Position numbers and translations under genes: made by a program. The notes below the pieces were generated by a model. It saw nothing but the letters and a program-made list of their open reading frames with translations. It did not search any database and had not been told where the DNA came from. A stretch of 64,000 nucleotides of DNA. Source: Hypericum androsaemum. Taxonomy: Eukaryota > Streptophyta > Magnoliopsida > Malpighiales > Hypericaceae. Positions 1-10,648 of this stretch are shown here, in pieces. Positions within the stretch are counted from its first letter, which is position 1. Each line of letters begins with the position of its first letter. The stretch spans positions 10,751,176 to 10,815,175 of the forward strand of contig OZ023187.1 of NCBI GenBank assembly GCA_963995505.1, in the 5' to 3' direction.

Positions 1-3000
1 CTTTTCTCACCTTTTCCTTGCCTTTTTCTTGCCTTTTCTTGCCATTTCTTTCCTTTTCCTTGCATTTTCTTGCCTTTTCTTACCTTTTCTTACCTTATCT
101 TGCCTTTTTCTTCCTTTTCTTGTCTTTTATTTCCTTATCTTGCCTTTTCTTGCATTTTCTTTTCTTATCTTTCCTTATCTTGCCTTTTCTTGCCTTATCT
201 AGCTTTTTCCTCGCCTTTTCCTTGCCTTTTCCTTTCCTTACCTTTTCCATGCCTTTTCTTACCTTTCCTTATCTTTTCTGGCCTTTCCTTGCCTTTTCTG
301 GCCTTATCTTACCTTTTTCTTGCCTTATCTTGCCTTTCTTTTCCTTTTCGTTGCCTTTATCCTACCTTTTCTTGCCATTTCTTTCCTTTTCTTGCCTTTT
401 CCTTGCCTCTTCTTGCCATTTCTTTTCTTTCCTTGCCTTTATCCTACCTTTTTTTGCCGTATCTTTCCTTTTCTTATCGTATCTTTCCTTTTCTTGTCAT
501 GTCTTTCATTTTCTTGCCTTATCTTTCCTTTTCTTGCTTAATCTTTCCTATTCTTGCCTTATCTTGCCTTTTCTTACCGTTTCTTGCCTTTCCTTGCCTT
601 TTCCTTGCCTTTTCTTAAATTTTCTTGCCTTTTCTTTCTTTGTCTTATCTTTTTCTTGCCTTTTCTTTTCTTTTCTTTTCCTATCTAATCTTTCTTTTTA
701 TTTTCTTTTCTTGCCTTATCTTATCTTGCCTTGTCATTTCTTTTCTTGCCTTAGCTTTCCTTTTCTTGCCCTTTCTTGCCTTATCTTTCTTTTTCTTGTA
801 TTTTCTTTCCTTTTCTTGCCATTTCTTGCCATGTCTTTCCTTTTCTTTTTCTTTTCTTGCCTTCTCTGTCCTTTTGTTGTCTTATCGTTCCTTTTCTTTC
901 TTTTTCTTGCCTTATCTTGCCTTTTCTTGCCTTATCTTTCCTTTTCCGGACTTCTCTTTCCTTTTTTTTCTTTTTCTTTCCTTTTTCTTGCCTTTCTTTG
1001 CCTTTTCCATGACTTTTCTTTCCTTAACTTACCTTTTCTTGCCTTTTACTTGCCTTTTCCCTGCCTTTTCTTTCTTTTCATTGCCTTTTCTATGCCTTTC
1101 CTTGCCTTTTTCATGTTTTTTCTTGCCTTTTCTTGCCTTTTCCTATCTTTTGTTGCCTTATCTTTCCTTTTCTTGCCTTTTCCTTGCCTTTTCTTGTAGT
1201 TTCGTATCGTTTCTTGCCGTTTCTTGCCGTTTCTTGCCTTTTTCCTGCCTCTTCTTGTCTTTTCTTTTCTTTTCTTGCCTTTTCCTTGCCTCTTCTTGCC
1301 TTATCTTCCCTTTGCCTGCCTTATCTTGCCTTTTCCTCACTTTTCTTGACTTTTCTTGCCTTTTCCTTGCTTTTTATTGCATTATCTTGCCTTTTCTTGC
1401 CTTCTCCAATCCTTTTCTTGCCTTTTCCTTGCCTTATCTTGCACGTTCTTTCCTTTTCTTGCTTTTTTTCTGTTTCTTTCCTTTTCTTACCGTATCTTTC
1501 CTTTTCTTACCGTTCTTTCCTTTTCTTGTCGTACCTTTCATTTTCTTGCCTTATCTTTCCTTTTCTTGCCTAATCTTTCCTCTTCTTTTCTTATCTTTTC
1601 TTTTCTTACCTTTTCTTGTCTTATCTTGCCTTTTCTTACATTTTCTTGCCTCTTCCTTGCCATTTCTTAAATTTTCTTGCCTTTTCTTTCCTTTTCTTAT
1701 CTTTTTCTTGCCTTTTCTTGCCTTTTCTTTCCTTTTATTTTCTTTTCTTGCCTTATCATTTGTTCACTTGCCTTATCATTCCTTTTCTTTCCCTTTCTTG
1801 CCTTTTCTTTCCTTTTCTGGCATTTTCTTTCCCTTTCTTGCCCTTTCTTGCCTAATCTTTCATTCATTTTCCTGCCATGTCTTTCCTTTTCTTTTTCTTT
1901 TTCTTTTCTTGCCTTCTCTTTCCTTTCCTTGTCTTATCCTTCCATTTCTTTCCTTGTCTTACCTTATCTTGCCTTTCCTTTCCTTTTTTTGCCTTTTCTT
2001 GCCATTTCTTTCCTTTTCTTGCCTTATCCTTACTTTTCTTGCCTTCAATTACCTTTTCTTTTATTTTCCTGACTTTTCTAACCTTATCTTTCCTATTCTT
2101 TCCTTTTCTAACCTTTTCTTGCTTTTCCTTGCCTTTCCTTGCCTTTTTCTTTCTTTTCCTTGCCTTTTCTTGCCTTTTCCATGCCTTTTCTTGCCTTTTC
2201 TTGTATTTTCTTGCCTTTTCTTGCCTTTTCCTCGCCTTTTCCTTTCCTTTTCTTTACTATTCTTTCCTTTTCTTGCCATATCTTTACTTTTCTTGCCTTT
2301 TCTTACCTTTTCTGGCCTTTTCTTGCCCTCTCTTAAATTTTCTTGCCTTTTCCTAACTTTTCTTACTCTATCTTTCCTTTTATTTCTTTTTCTTGCCTTT
2401 TCCATTCCTTTTCCTTGCCTTTTCTTGCCCTTTCTTGCCTTTTTTCTTGCTTTCCTTGCATTTCCTTTCCTTTTCAATGCCTATTCTTGCCATAGCTTGC
2501 ATTTTCTTTCCTTTTTTTTACCTTATATTGCCTTCTCTTGCCTTGTCTTGTCTTCTCTTACCTTTTCTTTCCTTTTCTTGCCTTTTCTTGCCGTATGATG
2601 CCTTTTCTTGCCTTTTCTTGCCTTTTGATGCCTTTTCTTACCTTTTCTTACCTTTTCTTGCCTTTTCTTGCCTTTTCCTTGCCTTTACTTGCCTTTCCTT
2701 GCCTTTTCCTTGCCTTTTCTTGCCTTTTCCTTGCCTAATCTTGCCTTTTTTTACCTTATCTTGCCTTTTTCTTGCTTTTCTTGCTAGTTTTTGCCTGTTC
2801 TTGCCTTTTCTTATCTTTTCTTGCCTTTTCCTACATTTTCTTTCATTTTCCTGCCTTATCATTCCTTTTCTTGCCTTATCTTGCTTGTTCTTGCCGTTTA
2901 TTTTTTTACCTTTTCTTGCTTTTTTTTTTGCCATTTCTTGCCATTTCTTTCCTTTTCCTTGCATTTGCTTGCCTTTTTTTACCTTATCTTGCCTTTTTCT

Positions 3001-6000
3001 TCCTTTTCTTGACTTTTATTTCCTTATCTTGCCTTATCCTTCCTTTTCTTTCCATTTCTTGTCTTATCTTGCCTTTTCTTGCCATATCTTTCCTTTTCTT
3101 GCCTTATCTTATCGTTTCTTGCCTTTTCTTGCCTTATCTTGCCTTTTCTTTACTTTTTCTTGCTTTTTCTCCCCTTTTCCTTGCCTTTTCTTTCCTTATC
3201 TTTATTTTGCTTGCCTTATCTTGCATTTTCTTCCCTTTTTTTGCCTTTTCTTGTCTTTTCATGCCTTTTCCTTGCGTTTTCTTGCATTATCTAGCCATTT
3301 CTTGCCTTCTCCTTTACTTTTTTTCCTTTTCTTTCCTTTTTTTGCCGTATCTTTTCTTTTCCTACCTTATCTTGCCTTTTCTTTTCATATCTTCCATTTT
3401 CTTGCTTTATCTTTCCTTTTCTTGCCTAATCTTTCCTCTTATTGCCTTATCTTGCCTTTTCTTTGCCTTATCTTGCCTTTTTTTACCTTTTCTTTTCTTT
3501 TCTTTTCTTGCCTTTCCTTGCCTTTTCCTTGCCTTTTCTTAAATTTTCTTGCCTTTTTCTTTCCTTTTCTTGTCTTTTTCTTACCTTTTCTTGCCTTTTC
3601 TTTCCTTTTCTTTTCTTTTCTTTCCTTATCATGCCTTATCATTCCTTTTCTTGTCTTATGTTTCCTTTTCTTGCCCTTTCTTGCTTTATCTTTCCTTTTT
3701 TTGTATTTTCTTTCGTGTTCTTGCCTTATCTTTCCTTTTTTGCCTTTTCTTGCCATGTCTTTCCTTTTCTTTTTCTTTTCTTGCCTTCTCTTTCCTTTTC
3801 TTTCCTTATCCTTCCTTTTCTTTCCTTTTCTTGCCTTATCTTGCCTTTTCTTGACTTTTCTTTCCTTTTCTTGCCATTTCTTTCCTTTTCTTGCATTATC
3901 CTTACTTTTCTTGCCATCAATTACCTTTTCTTTCTTTTTCCTGACTTTTCTTACCTTATCTTTCCTTTTCTTGCCTTTTCCTTGCCTTTTTCTTGCCTTT
4001 TCTTGCATTTCCTTGCCTTTTCCATGCCTTTTCTTTCCTTTCCTTGTCTTTTTTTGCCTTTCTTTGCCTTTTCTTGCCTTATCTTGCCTTTTCCTTCCCT
4101 TATCTTACCTTTTCATGCCTTTTTCTTGCCTTTTCTTGCCTTTCCTTGCCTTTTCCATGCCTTTTCTTGCCTTTCCTTGCCTTTTTCTTGCCTTTTCCTT
4201 GCCTTTTCTTTCTTTTTCCTTCCTTTTCTTGCCATATCTTTTCTTTTCTTTCCTTTTCTTACCTTTTCATGCCTTTTCTTGCCTTATCCTTCCTTTTCTT
4301 TCCTTTTCTCCCCTTTTTTGGTCCTTTCTTATCTTTTTTTGTCTTTTCTTGCCTTCTTTTACCTTTTCTTATCTTTTCTTGCCTTTTCTTTCTATCTTTC
4401 CTTTTCTTTCTTTTTTGGCCATTTACATTCCTTTTCCTTGCCTTTTGATTCTTTTTCTTGCCTTTTCTTACCTTTTTCTTGTTGTTCTTGCCTGTTCTTG
4501 CCTTTTCCAGGCCTTTTCCTGCCTTATCTTGCCTTTTTCTTGTCTTTTCTTACCTTACCTTGTCTTCTCTTCCTTTTCTGATCTTTTCTTGCCTTTTCCT
4601 GAGCTTTCTTACTCTATATTTCCTTTTCTATTTTTTTTGGCCTTTCCTTTCCTTTTCCTTACCTTTTCTTTCTTTTTCATGCCTTTTCTTACCTTTTTCT
4701 TATTGTTCTTGCCTTTATCATGCCTTATCTTGCATTTTCTTTACTTTTCTTACCTTATCTAGCCTTCTTTTGCCTTTTCTTGCCTTTTCTTATCGTATAA
4801 AGCTAATTCTTGCCTATTGTGGCCTTTTCTTAACTTATCTTGCCTTTTCTTGCCTTTTCCTTGCCTTATCTTGCCTTTTTCTTGCTAGTTCTTGCCTTAT
4901 CTTGCCAGTTCTTGTCTTTTCATTGCTTTTCCCATATTTTCTTTCCTTTTCTTGCCTTATCATTCCTTTTCCTGCCTTATCTTTACCATTTCTTGCCTTT
5001 TCTTTCCTTTTCCTTGCATTTTCTTTCCTTTTCTTACCTTATCTTGCCTTTTCCTGCCTTTTCTTGCCTTTTCTTGCCTTATCTTACCTTTTCTTTCCTT
5101 ATCTTGCCTTATCCTTCCTTTTCTTTCCATTTTTTTGCCTTATCTTTCCTTTTCTTGCCTTATCTTACCGTTTCTTGCCTTTTCTTGCTTTTCCTTACCT
5201 TTTCTTTCCTTTTCTTTTCTTTTCCTTGCATTTCCTAGCCTTTTCTTACCATATCTTGCCTTTTCCTTCCTTATCTTGCCTTTTCTTTTCTTATCTTGCC
5301 TTATCTTTTATTTTCTTGCCTTATCTTGCCTTACTTAACCTTTTCTTGCCTTTTCTTATCTTTTCTTGCTTTTCCATGCTTTTTCATTCTTTTTCTTGCC
5401 TTATCTTATTTTTATCTTTCCTTTTCTTGCATTTTCTTGCCTTTTCTTTCCTTATCGTTCCTTTTCTTTCTTTTTCTTCCCTTATCTTGCCTTTTCCTGC
5501 CTTATCTTTCCTTTTCTTCCCTTATCTTGCCTTTTCTAACCTTTTTTTTGCTTTTTCTTGCCTTTTGTTCCCTTTTCCTTGCCTTTTCTTGCCTTATCTT
5601 GCATTTTCCTTGTCTTTTCTTTCCTTTTCTTGTCTTATCTTGCCTTTTCTTACCTTTTCTTTCCTTATCTTGCCTTATCTTTCCTTTTCTTACCATATCT
5701 TTCCTTTTCTTGCCTTATCTTAACTTTTCTTTCCTTTTCTTACCCTATCTTTCCTTTTCTTGCCTTATCTTATCTTTTCTTGCCTTTTCTTACCTTTTTC
5801 TTGCATTTTCTTCCCTTTTTTTTGCCTATTCTTTCCTTTTCTTGCCTTTTCTTCCCTTTTCTTGCCCTTTCTTTCCTTTTCTTGCCTTTTCATACCCCTT
5901 TTTTTTTCTTTTCTTGTCTTATCTTTTCTTTTCTGTCTCTTGAAATTGCTTTCCTTTTCATGCATTTTCTTTCCTTTTCTTGCCATATCTTTCCTTTTCT

Positions 6001-6760
6001 TGCATTTTCCTGCCTTTTCAGACATTTTTTTGCTTTTTCTTGCCTTTTGTTCCCTTTTCCTTGCCTTTTCTTACCTTATCTTATCTTTTCTTATTTTTTC
6101 TTACCTTTTCTTTCCTTCTCTTGGCTTTTTTGCTTATCTTTTCTTTTCTTGCCTTATCTTTCCTTTTCTTCCCTTTTCTTATCTTATCTTGCCTTTTTAG
6201 ATTTTTCTTTCCTTTTCTTGCCTTTTTCTTGCCTTTTGTTGCCCTTTCCTTGCCTTTTCTTTTCTTATCTTGCCTTTTCTTACATTTTTTTGCCTTTTTT
6301 CCTTTTCTTTCCTTTTTTGGCCTTATCTTTTCTTTGCTTGCCTTATCTTTCATTTTCTTGCCTTATCTTTCCTTTTCTTGGTTTATCTTTCCTTTTCTTG
6401 CCTAATCTTGCATTATCTTGCCTTTTCTTATCTTTTCTTGCCTTATCTTGCCTTTTATTTGCCTTTTCTTCCCTATTCTTACCTTTTCTTGTCTATTCTT
6501 CCCTTTTCTTGCCCATTCTTTCCTTTTCTTGCCCCTTTTCTTTCTTTTTCTTGCCTTATCTTATCTTTTCTATCCTTTTCTTGCATGTGCTTCCTTTTCT
6601 TACCTTTTCTTTTCTTTTCTTGCCTTTTCTTGCCTTGTCTTTTTTTTCTTGCTTTTCTTTTCTTTTCTTTTCTTGCCTTACATTGCCTTTTCTTGCCTTA
6701 TCTTTCCTTTTCTTTTCTTTTCGTGCCTTTTCTTACCTTTTCTTTTCTTTTCTTCCCTTA
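1..6760 (+). repeat. 10-bp satellite array, pyrimidine orientation
   Basis: Tandem array of a decamer with consensus CCTTTTCTTG, mixed with variants such as CCTTATCTTT and CCTTTTCCTTG, which often alternate as 20-bp pairs. The top strand is about nine-tenths pyrimidine. Length changes of one to three bases in single units break strict periodicity. Longer marker motifs recur: GCCATGTCTTTCC at about 832, 1873 and 3751, and a TCAATTACC variant at about 2043 and 3913, giving higher-order spacings of about 1.05 and 1.87 kb. All long reading frames here are a consequence of the stop-free unit (peptide repeat PFLAFSCLFL) and are not genes. The array ends abruptly at CTTCCCTTATAAG, the same junction as at the mirrored array at 37974. 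Confidence 0.95.
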
Positions 6761-7723
6761 TAAGAAAAATAATCACTAAGTCATGGTTGCTCAATTTTTC
6801 TAAGTAGCTCATATGCATTGTTTTAAAAATCATCGTTCTGTCGGACTGCGACTCACATGATACTAATAATTTTTATACAAGAACTGGAACGATGGTTGAA
6901 CTAGTGGCCACATTGACTTAACAAGTCATACTGATTTGTTTATCCTATTGGACAGACCGATCAAGACCAAAGTTCCCTTAAGTCTATTTTTTAGTTTTCT
7001 TTTGGATTATTTGACATTCAAATTTTTTTTAATAAAAATTATTTCCTGCCGGTGAACCAACTGGTCATACCAGAAAACAAAGAAAATTATGATCATCTTT
7101 TTATCCATTTTCTAAAACATTCCTCATATGTATACTTATACATTTAAATGTCCCTAATTAAATCACTAAGCGCAGGTATATATAATTTTATTATTATCAC
7201 TGTTAAGATTTCAACATTCTTTTGGGAACAATTCAATTTATCTTTCTTATATTTTATTAAACTTTTATTAGTTCAAATAATGGCCGAGACAATCATAAAA
7301 TTGCTCTATGCAGATGTGGTACAATTGCCTGGATATCAGAAAAAAATTAGGTAAGTTCAGGTATGTGCTAACCATTTATCCCAATGTGGATTACGCTTTC
7401 ATAATGGCCGATCATCAATTATTCGAGATTCTGTCGTCCGCCCTAAACTTGTCGTTTTTGGCCCCAAAATGGCTGGTATAAATAATGACTCTACTAATCA
7501 CAATGTGTTTCTTTTAATCTATATATCTCCGTTTTTCGGAACAATGTGTTTTTTTTTTGTTTTGGGTATAGTGAGTTGTTAAATTTAAGATAAATAACCT
7601 TGTATTATTGATTGACGATTTACATACTTATGTGTATAGAATTAGAGATGTAATTGAAACTAAACTAATTAATTAAATGACAGCCGTTAATGACCGTAGG
7701 AGCAGGTACACGCTGCTAATATG

Positions 7724-8021
7724 GAGGGCAGATTTGGTGGGGACTGGGATAGTCCCCAAACTTGGGGACTAACTCAAACCAATATCACTACACATGCAAA
7801 CCAATATCACTTCACATGCAAACCAATATCACTTCATATGTAAACCAGTATCTTGCAAACCAATATCACTTCACATGCAAACCAATATCACTTCACATGC
7901 AAACCAATATCATCTGATAGGTTATTGACCATCAGATTTAAAGATAATCAAATCTGACGGCCCAAAATGTAGTCCCCACCTATGGACAAATTTTCTTTAG
8001 TCCCCACTCAATCCGGTCTCG
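7724..8021 (+). mobile_element. hAT-type MITE (left arm only)
   Basis: A 298-bp non-autonomous element. The ends are imperfect inverted repeats (GAGGGCAGATTTGGTGGGG against the reverse complement of CCCCACTCAATCCGGTCTCG). It is flanked by an 8-bp direct duplication CTAATATG (7716-7723 and 8022-8029), the length typical of hAT insertions. Inside is a minisatellite of about six 22-bp units (AAACCAATATCACTTCACATGC). The right arm has the empty site at the matching position near 37010, so the insertion came after the inverted duplication. It is related to the MITE at 8076-8351 but lies in the opposite orientation. Confidence 0.85.
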
Positions 8022-8075
8022 CTAATATGCGTTATAGGAAAAGAATGTACACGCGGGGAAACATTTTAAGGCAGG

Positions 8076-8351
8076 GTTTCAGATTCGGTGGGGACTACAT
8101 AAAATATGTCCATATGGAGGAGACTAAATTTGGACCATCGGATTTGATTATTTTTAAATCTGATGGTCAATAACCTATCAGGTGATATTGGTTTGCATGT
8201 GAAGTGATATTAGTTTGCATTAGACTGGTTTGCTTATAAAGTAATATTAGTTTGCTTGTGAAGTGATATTAGTTTGTATGTTTAATGATATTGGTTTGCG
8301 TTAGTCCTCATCGGTGGGGACAAGGCTTGTCCCCACTGAATCTGACCCCCC
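8076..8351 (-). mobile_element. hAT-type MITE, ancestral copy
   Basis: A 276-bp element with inverted ends built on TCAGATTCRGTGGGGAC, flanked by the 8-bp duplication AAGGCAGG (8068-8075 and 8352-8359). Its interior is the reverse of the neighbouring MITE: a stem-like TTGACCATCAGATTT segment followed by diverged AAACCAATATCAC-type units. The same insertion is present in the right arm at 36681-36955, so it predates the duplication. Confidence 0.85.
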
Positions 8352-8574
8352 AAGGCAGGATATGGTTCCAAGGCAACGAACTCCCATGATGATAATATTA
8401 CGAGTCGATATTATCAAATCAGTTTAAGTAGCAGGAATTCTATGTGCTTCACATTTGGTAAAAGGGTGGATATATAATGACAGAAAATTAAAATAATAAT
8501 CTAAAATGTAATTGTTTACTACTGTGAAAGGGATAAAGTTTACTACCAAAATAGGCGAAAAATTATTTTAATTT

Positions 8575-8740
8575 AATCAAATTGTGATAGTCCAAATAAG
8601 ACTTTTCCTAGCGGAATTTTCGAGCAAATGTCCAAGTCTGGACTATTGGTGATGGAGAGCGTAGTGTTAGTGACCAGTATTCCTTCGGAAACTTTAATTT
8701 GAGAAGGGTGGAAAATGAAGAAAAGGAAAAAAAAAAAAAT
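8575..8740 (-). repeat. copy of the BBE-like gene 5'-flank segment
   Basis: On the minus strand this carries the motif GCCGAAGGAATACTGG-like followed by GTCCAGACTTGGACATTTGC-like sequence. It matches 36125-36245 and, less closely, 32790-32900 just upstream of the intact BBE-like gene. It is therefore the left-arm member of a three-copy dispersed repeat. No coding function is apparent. Confidence 0.75.
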
Positions 8741-9124
8741 TTGTGCCAACTAATCTTATTTCAATCTTCGTGTAAATGATAATATTTTATCAAATAGCTA
8801 TATGTAACATGGTAAATTTTTGGGTAAGATTGGATGTTGCTCGACTTTCAATAGTACCATTCTGTCAACTAATATTAATAAAGAGGTCCGCGCGTCCTTT
8901 TATCAGAGAAGCGTGTTTGGTCTAGTTAGTGCTGACATTTTCACACTTCTTCCTTTCAAACGCGAGTTTGAATCCCACAACAAACAAATTTTTTTTACAA
9001 TGGTAACGGCCAAAATCCAACGGCAAAAAAAATGAGAGGGACTCGCGGGGCCATAGCAAGTGCTGCGAGGCCCGCGTTATCAGCACCCAATCGGGCCCGT
9101 AAATGTTCAAACATAATTCGATCT

Positions 9125-10198
9125 AAGGATGGCAATGAGCAGGATCTAGGTAGGATCCATAGGATCCAGATCCTTATCATCTTTTTAAAGGGCACACTCA
9201 GATCCTTACCCTTATCCTCTTTTAAAATAAGGTTTGGGACAGGATCTGGGTCTTAAAAAATTTGGCAGGATAAGGGCAATTTGCGGTCCCATGTTATTTT
9301 AAAATTATTTTAAAAATAAATTACTATCATTTGATTGTTCTCAAATAAGAAGGGATATTAAAAAAAGTTAATGCAATTGATTTGTTCATTAAAATAAATT
9401 AATATAAAGAAATCAAACAAACAAATTCAAAAAAAATTTGAAGTCGAGTAAGTTGAGATAAAAAATTTGATATTATGTTAAGTAATTAACATACATATAT
9501 ATTATTTTAAAAAATTTGGGAAAGATCAGTGCAGTATCCTATAGATCCATATACATGCTCTTATCCTTTTAAAATATCAGGATCCGGGTAGGATCCAAGT
9601 CTAGACCCAGTTTTTTTTTGGTAGGTAAAGTTTTCTTTATTGATAATATATACTTCTACATACATACTACTTGCAACATTACAGCGGAGAGTCAAAAACC
9701 AACACAATAACAAACTACTGCAACATTACAGCAGAGAGCCAACATTACAGCACAATCCAGCAGCTAATTTCAACTTGGATTCCCTGCTTCCAACAACAGC
9801 AACACGTCCTGGTTCTCAAAAGCCGACAAAGTTTTAGTCCAACATAATCACTCTCGGACCTTGTAGAGACTTGATTAAATGACAAGCTCCTTGTTTGTTT
9901 GCAACTCATCAAAAACCACACGGTTGCGATGATTCCAAAGATCCCAAACAATTGCATTGAAGAGAGTGCTCCAAACCTTATTACTCATTCCACGACTACA
10001 TAATCCCTTCCAAATTGATCTTGCATTCTCCAAAGAGAAAAAGCCGCTGCAACATAGTCCAGCCTCTTTAATAAAATAGTTCCAAATGGCGTAGGAGAAA
10101 GAACATTGAAGAAGAAGATGCAGATCTAGACCTAGTCAAAGTAAACAGGTCCTAGACCCTTCGAATCTAGATCAGGGTAAATTCTAATTGCCATCCTT
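9125..10198. mobile_element. GGATC-rich element with terminal inverted repeats
   Basis: It is bounded by AAGGATGGCAAT on the left and ATTGCCATCCTT on the right, with subterminal clusters of GGATC/GATCC motifs and a very AT-rich core (about 9290-9530). The flanks suggest a short TA-rich target site, but I cannot fix the superfamily; PIF/Harbinger-like is possible. The right arm has the same element without the LINE insertion at 35145-35695. It has no coding capacity. Confidence 0.6.
9611..10124 (-). mobile_element. 5'-truncated L1-type LINE, 3' tail
   Basis: Read on the minus strand, this starts with a reading frame ending in VWDLWNHRNRVVFDE, preceded by a Cys/His cluster (HLLLQCSFSYAIW). This is the C-terminal zinc-binding zf-RVT region found in plant L1 reverse transcriptases. 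The frame then stops, followed by about 290 bp of 3' untranslated sequence and a terminal poly(A) (T9 at 9611-9619 on the plus strand). An 11-bp near-perfect target duplication TCTAGACCYAG flanks it (9600-9610 and 10125-10135). Length, poly(A) and duplication fit target-primed reverse transcription with 5' truncation. It lies inside the GGATC-rich element and is absent from the right arm. Confidence 0.85.
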
Positions 10199-10612
10199 AA
10201 TCCAAACACGCTCAAGCCTGCAGGAGATCTCGCAATAAAGATTTTTGGTTCAAGATTTCCTTACGTGACAAGTTTTTTACACGCGATGTCTGACTTTCTT
10301 CTAAGTTCCAACAATAATTAACATTCAGAGGATATATTAACTAAAGCCCAAGGCTCACACTGGAAACAAGACCGAAAATAAACACACAAACATAACTATT
10401 CCACTAACACACAAGTACAATATTCCAAACCAAACAACATGACCAATACTCTGGTAAAGAATTACTTCGAATTTAGTTAAGATGTTTCGAATTTGAGCTA
10501 CTAATAATTTATTACCTTTTAAAAATTATGTTCAACATAAATCTGAAATAGTTGGTAAAATAGTTGTCCGAATATTAAATTATGCATGTAAATTTTTCCA
10601 ATCATTCTTTCC

Positions 10613-10648
10613 TCACGTCCTCCTCGGAGAGACCAACACTGGGATGCT
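10613..10648 (-). pseudogene. BBE-like pseudogene, 3'-terminal fragment
   Basis: The minus strand encodes the end of a BBE-like protein (SIPVLVSPRRT and stop, with TGA at 10613-10615), matching the intact gene from about 34706 to 34741. It is followed on the minus strand by the same 3' flank as the intact gene. The copy is cut at 10648 by the LTR of the Athila-like element. The next upstream piece of the same copy is at 25745-26134. About 143 bp of coding sequence (equivalent to 34563-34705) is missing between the two pieces. Confidence 0.88.

Larger units (their letters stand above)
6760..10648 (-). repeat. left arm of large inverted duplication
   Basis: The reverse complement of this segment matches 34706-37974 throughout, from the satellite edge (CTTATAAG junction) to the last codons of a BBE-like gene. 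Similarity is high with scattered substitutions, so the arms are separate, diverged copies. Left-only differences are a MITE at 7724-8021, a LINE tail at 9611-10124, and loss of about 200 bp equivalent to roughly 36245-36445. I see no gene in 6760-7715 or 8360-9120; small reading frames there are short and resemble nothing I know. The arms also match for at least 1 kb into the satellites: the shared odd motif TTCAAGAGA lies at about 5940 and 38934. Confidence 0.88.

Noticed and set aside
1..6760. Very long open reading frames (up to 789 codons) with Phe/Leu/Ser/Pro-rich products
   Set aside because: They arise from the stop-free 10-bp satellite unit, occur in all frames on one strand, overlap one another and show no codon-level structure.
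7148..7354. 68-codon plus-strand frame and its right-arm counterpart at 37385-37582
   Set aside because: The frame survives in both arms but the product has no recognisable features, and the surrounding AT-rich context is non-coding; conservation is explained by the duplication.
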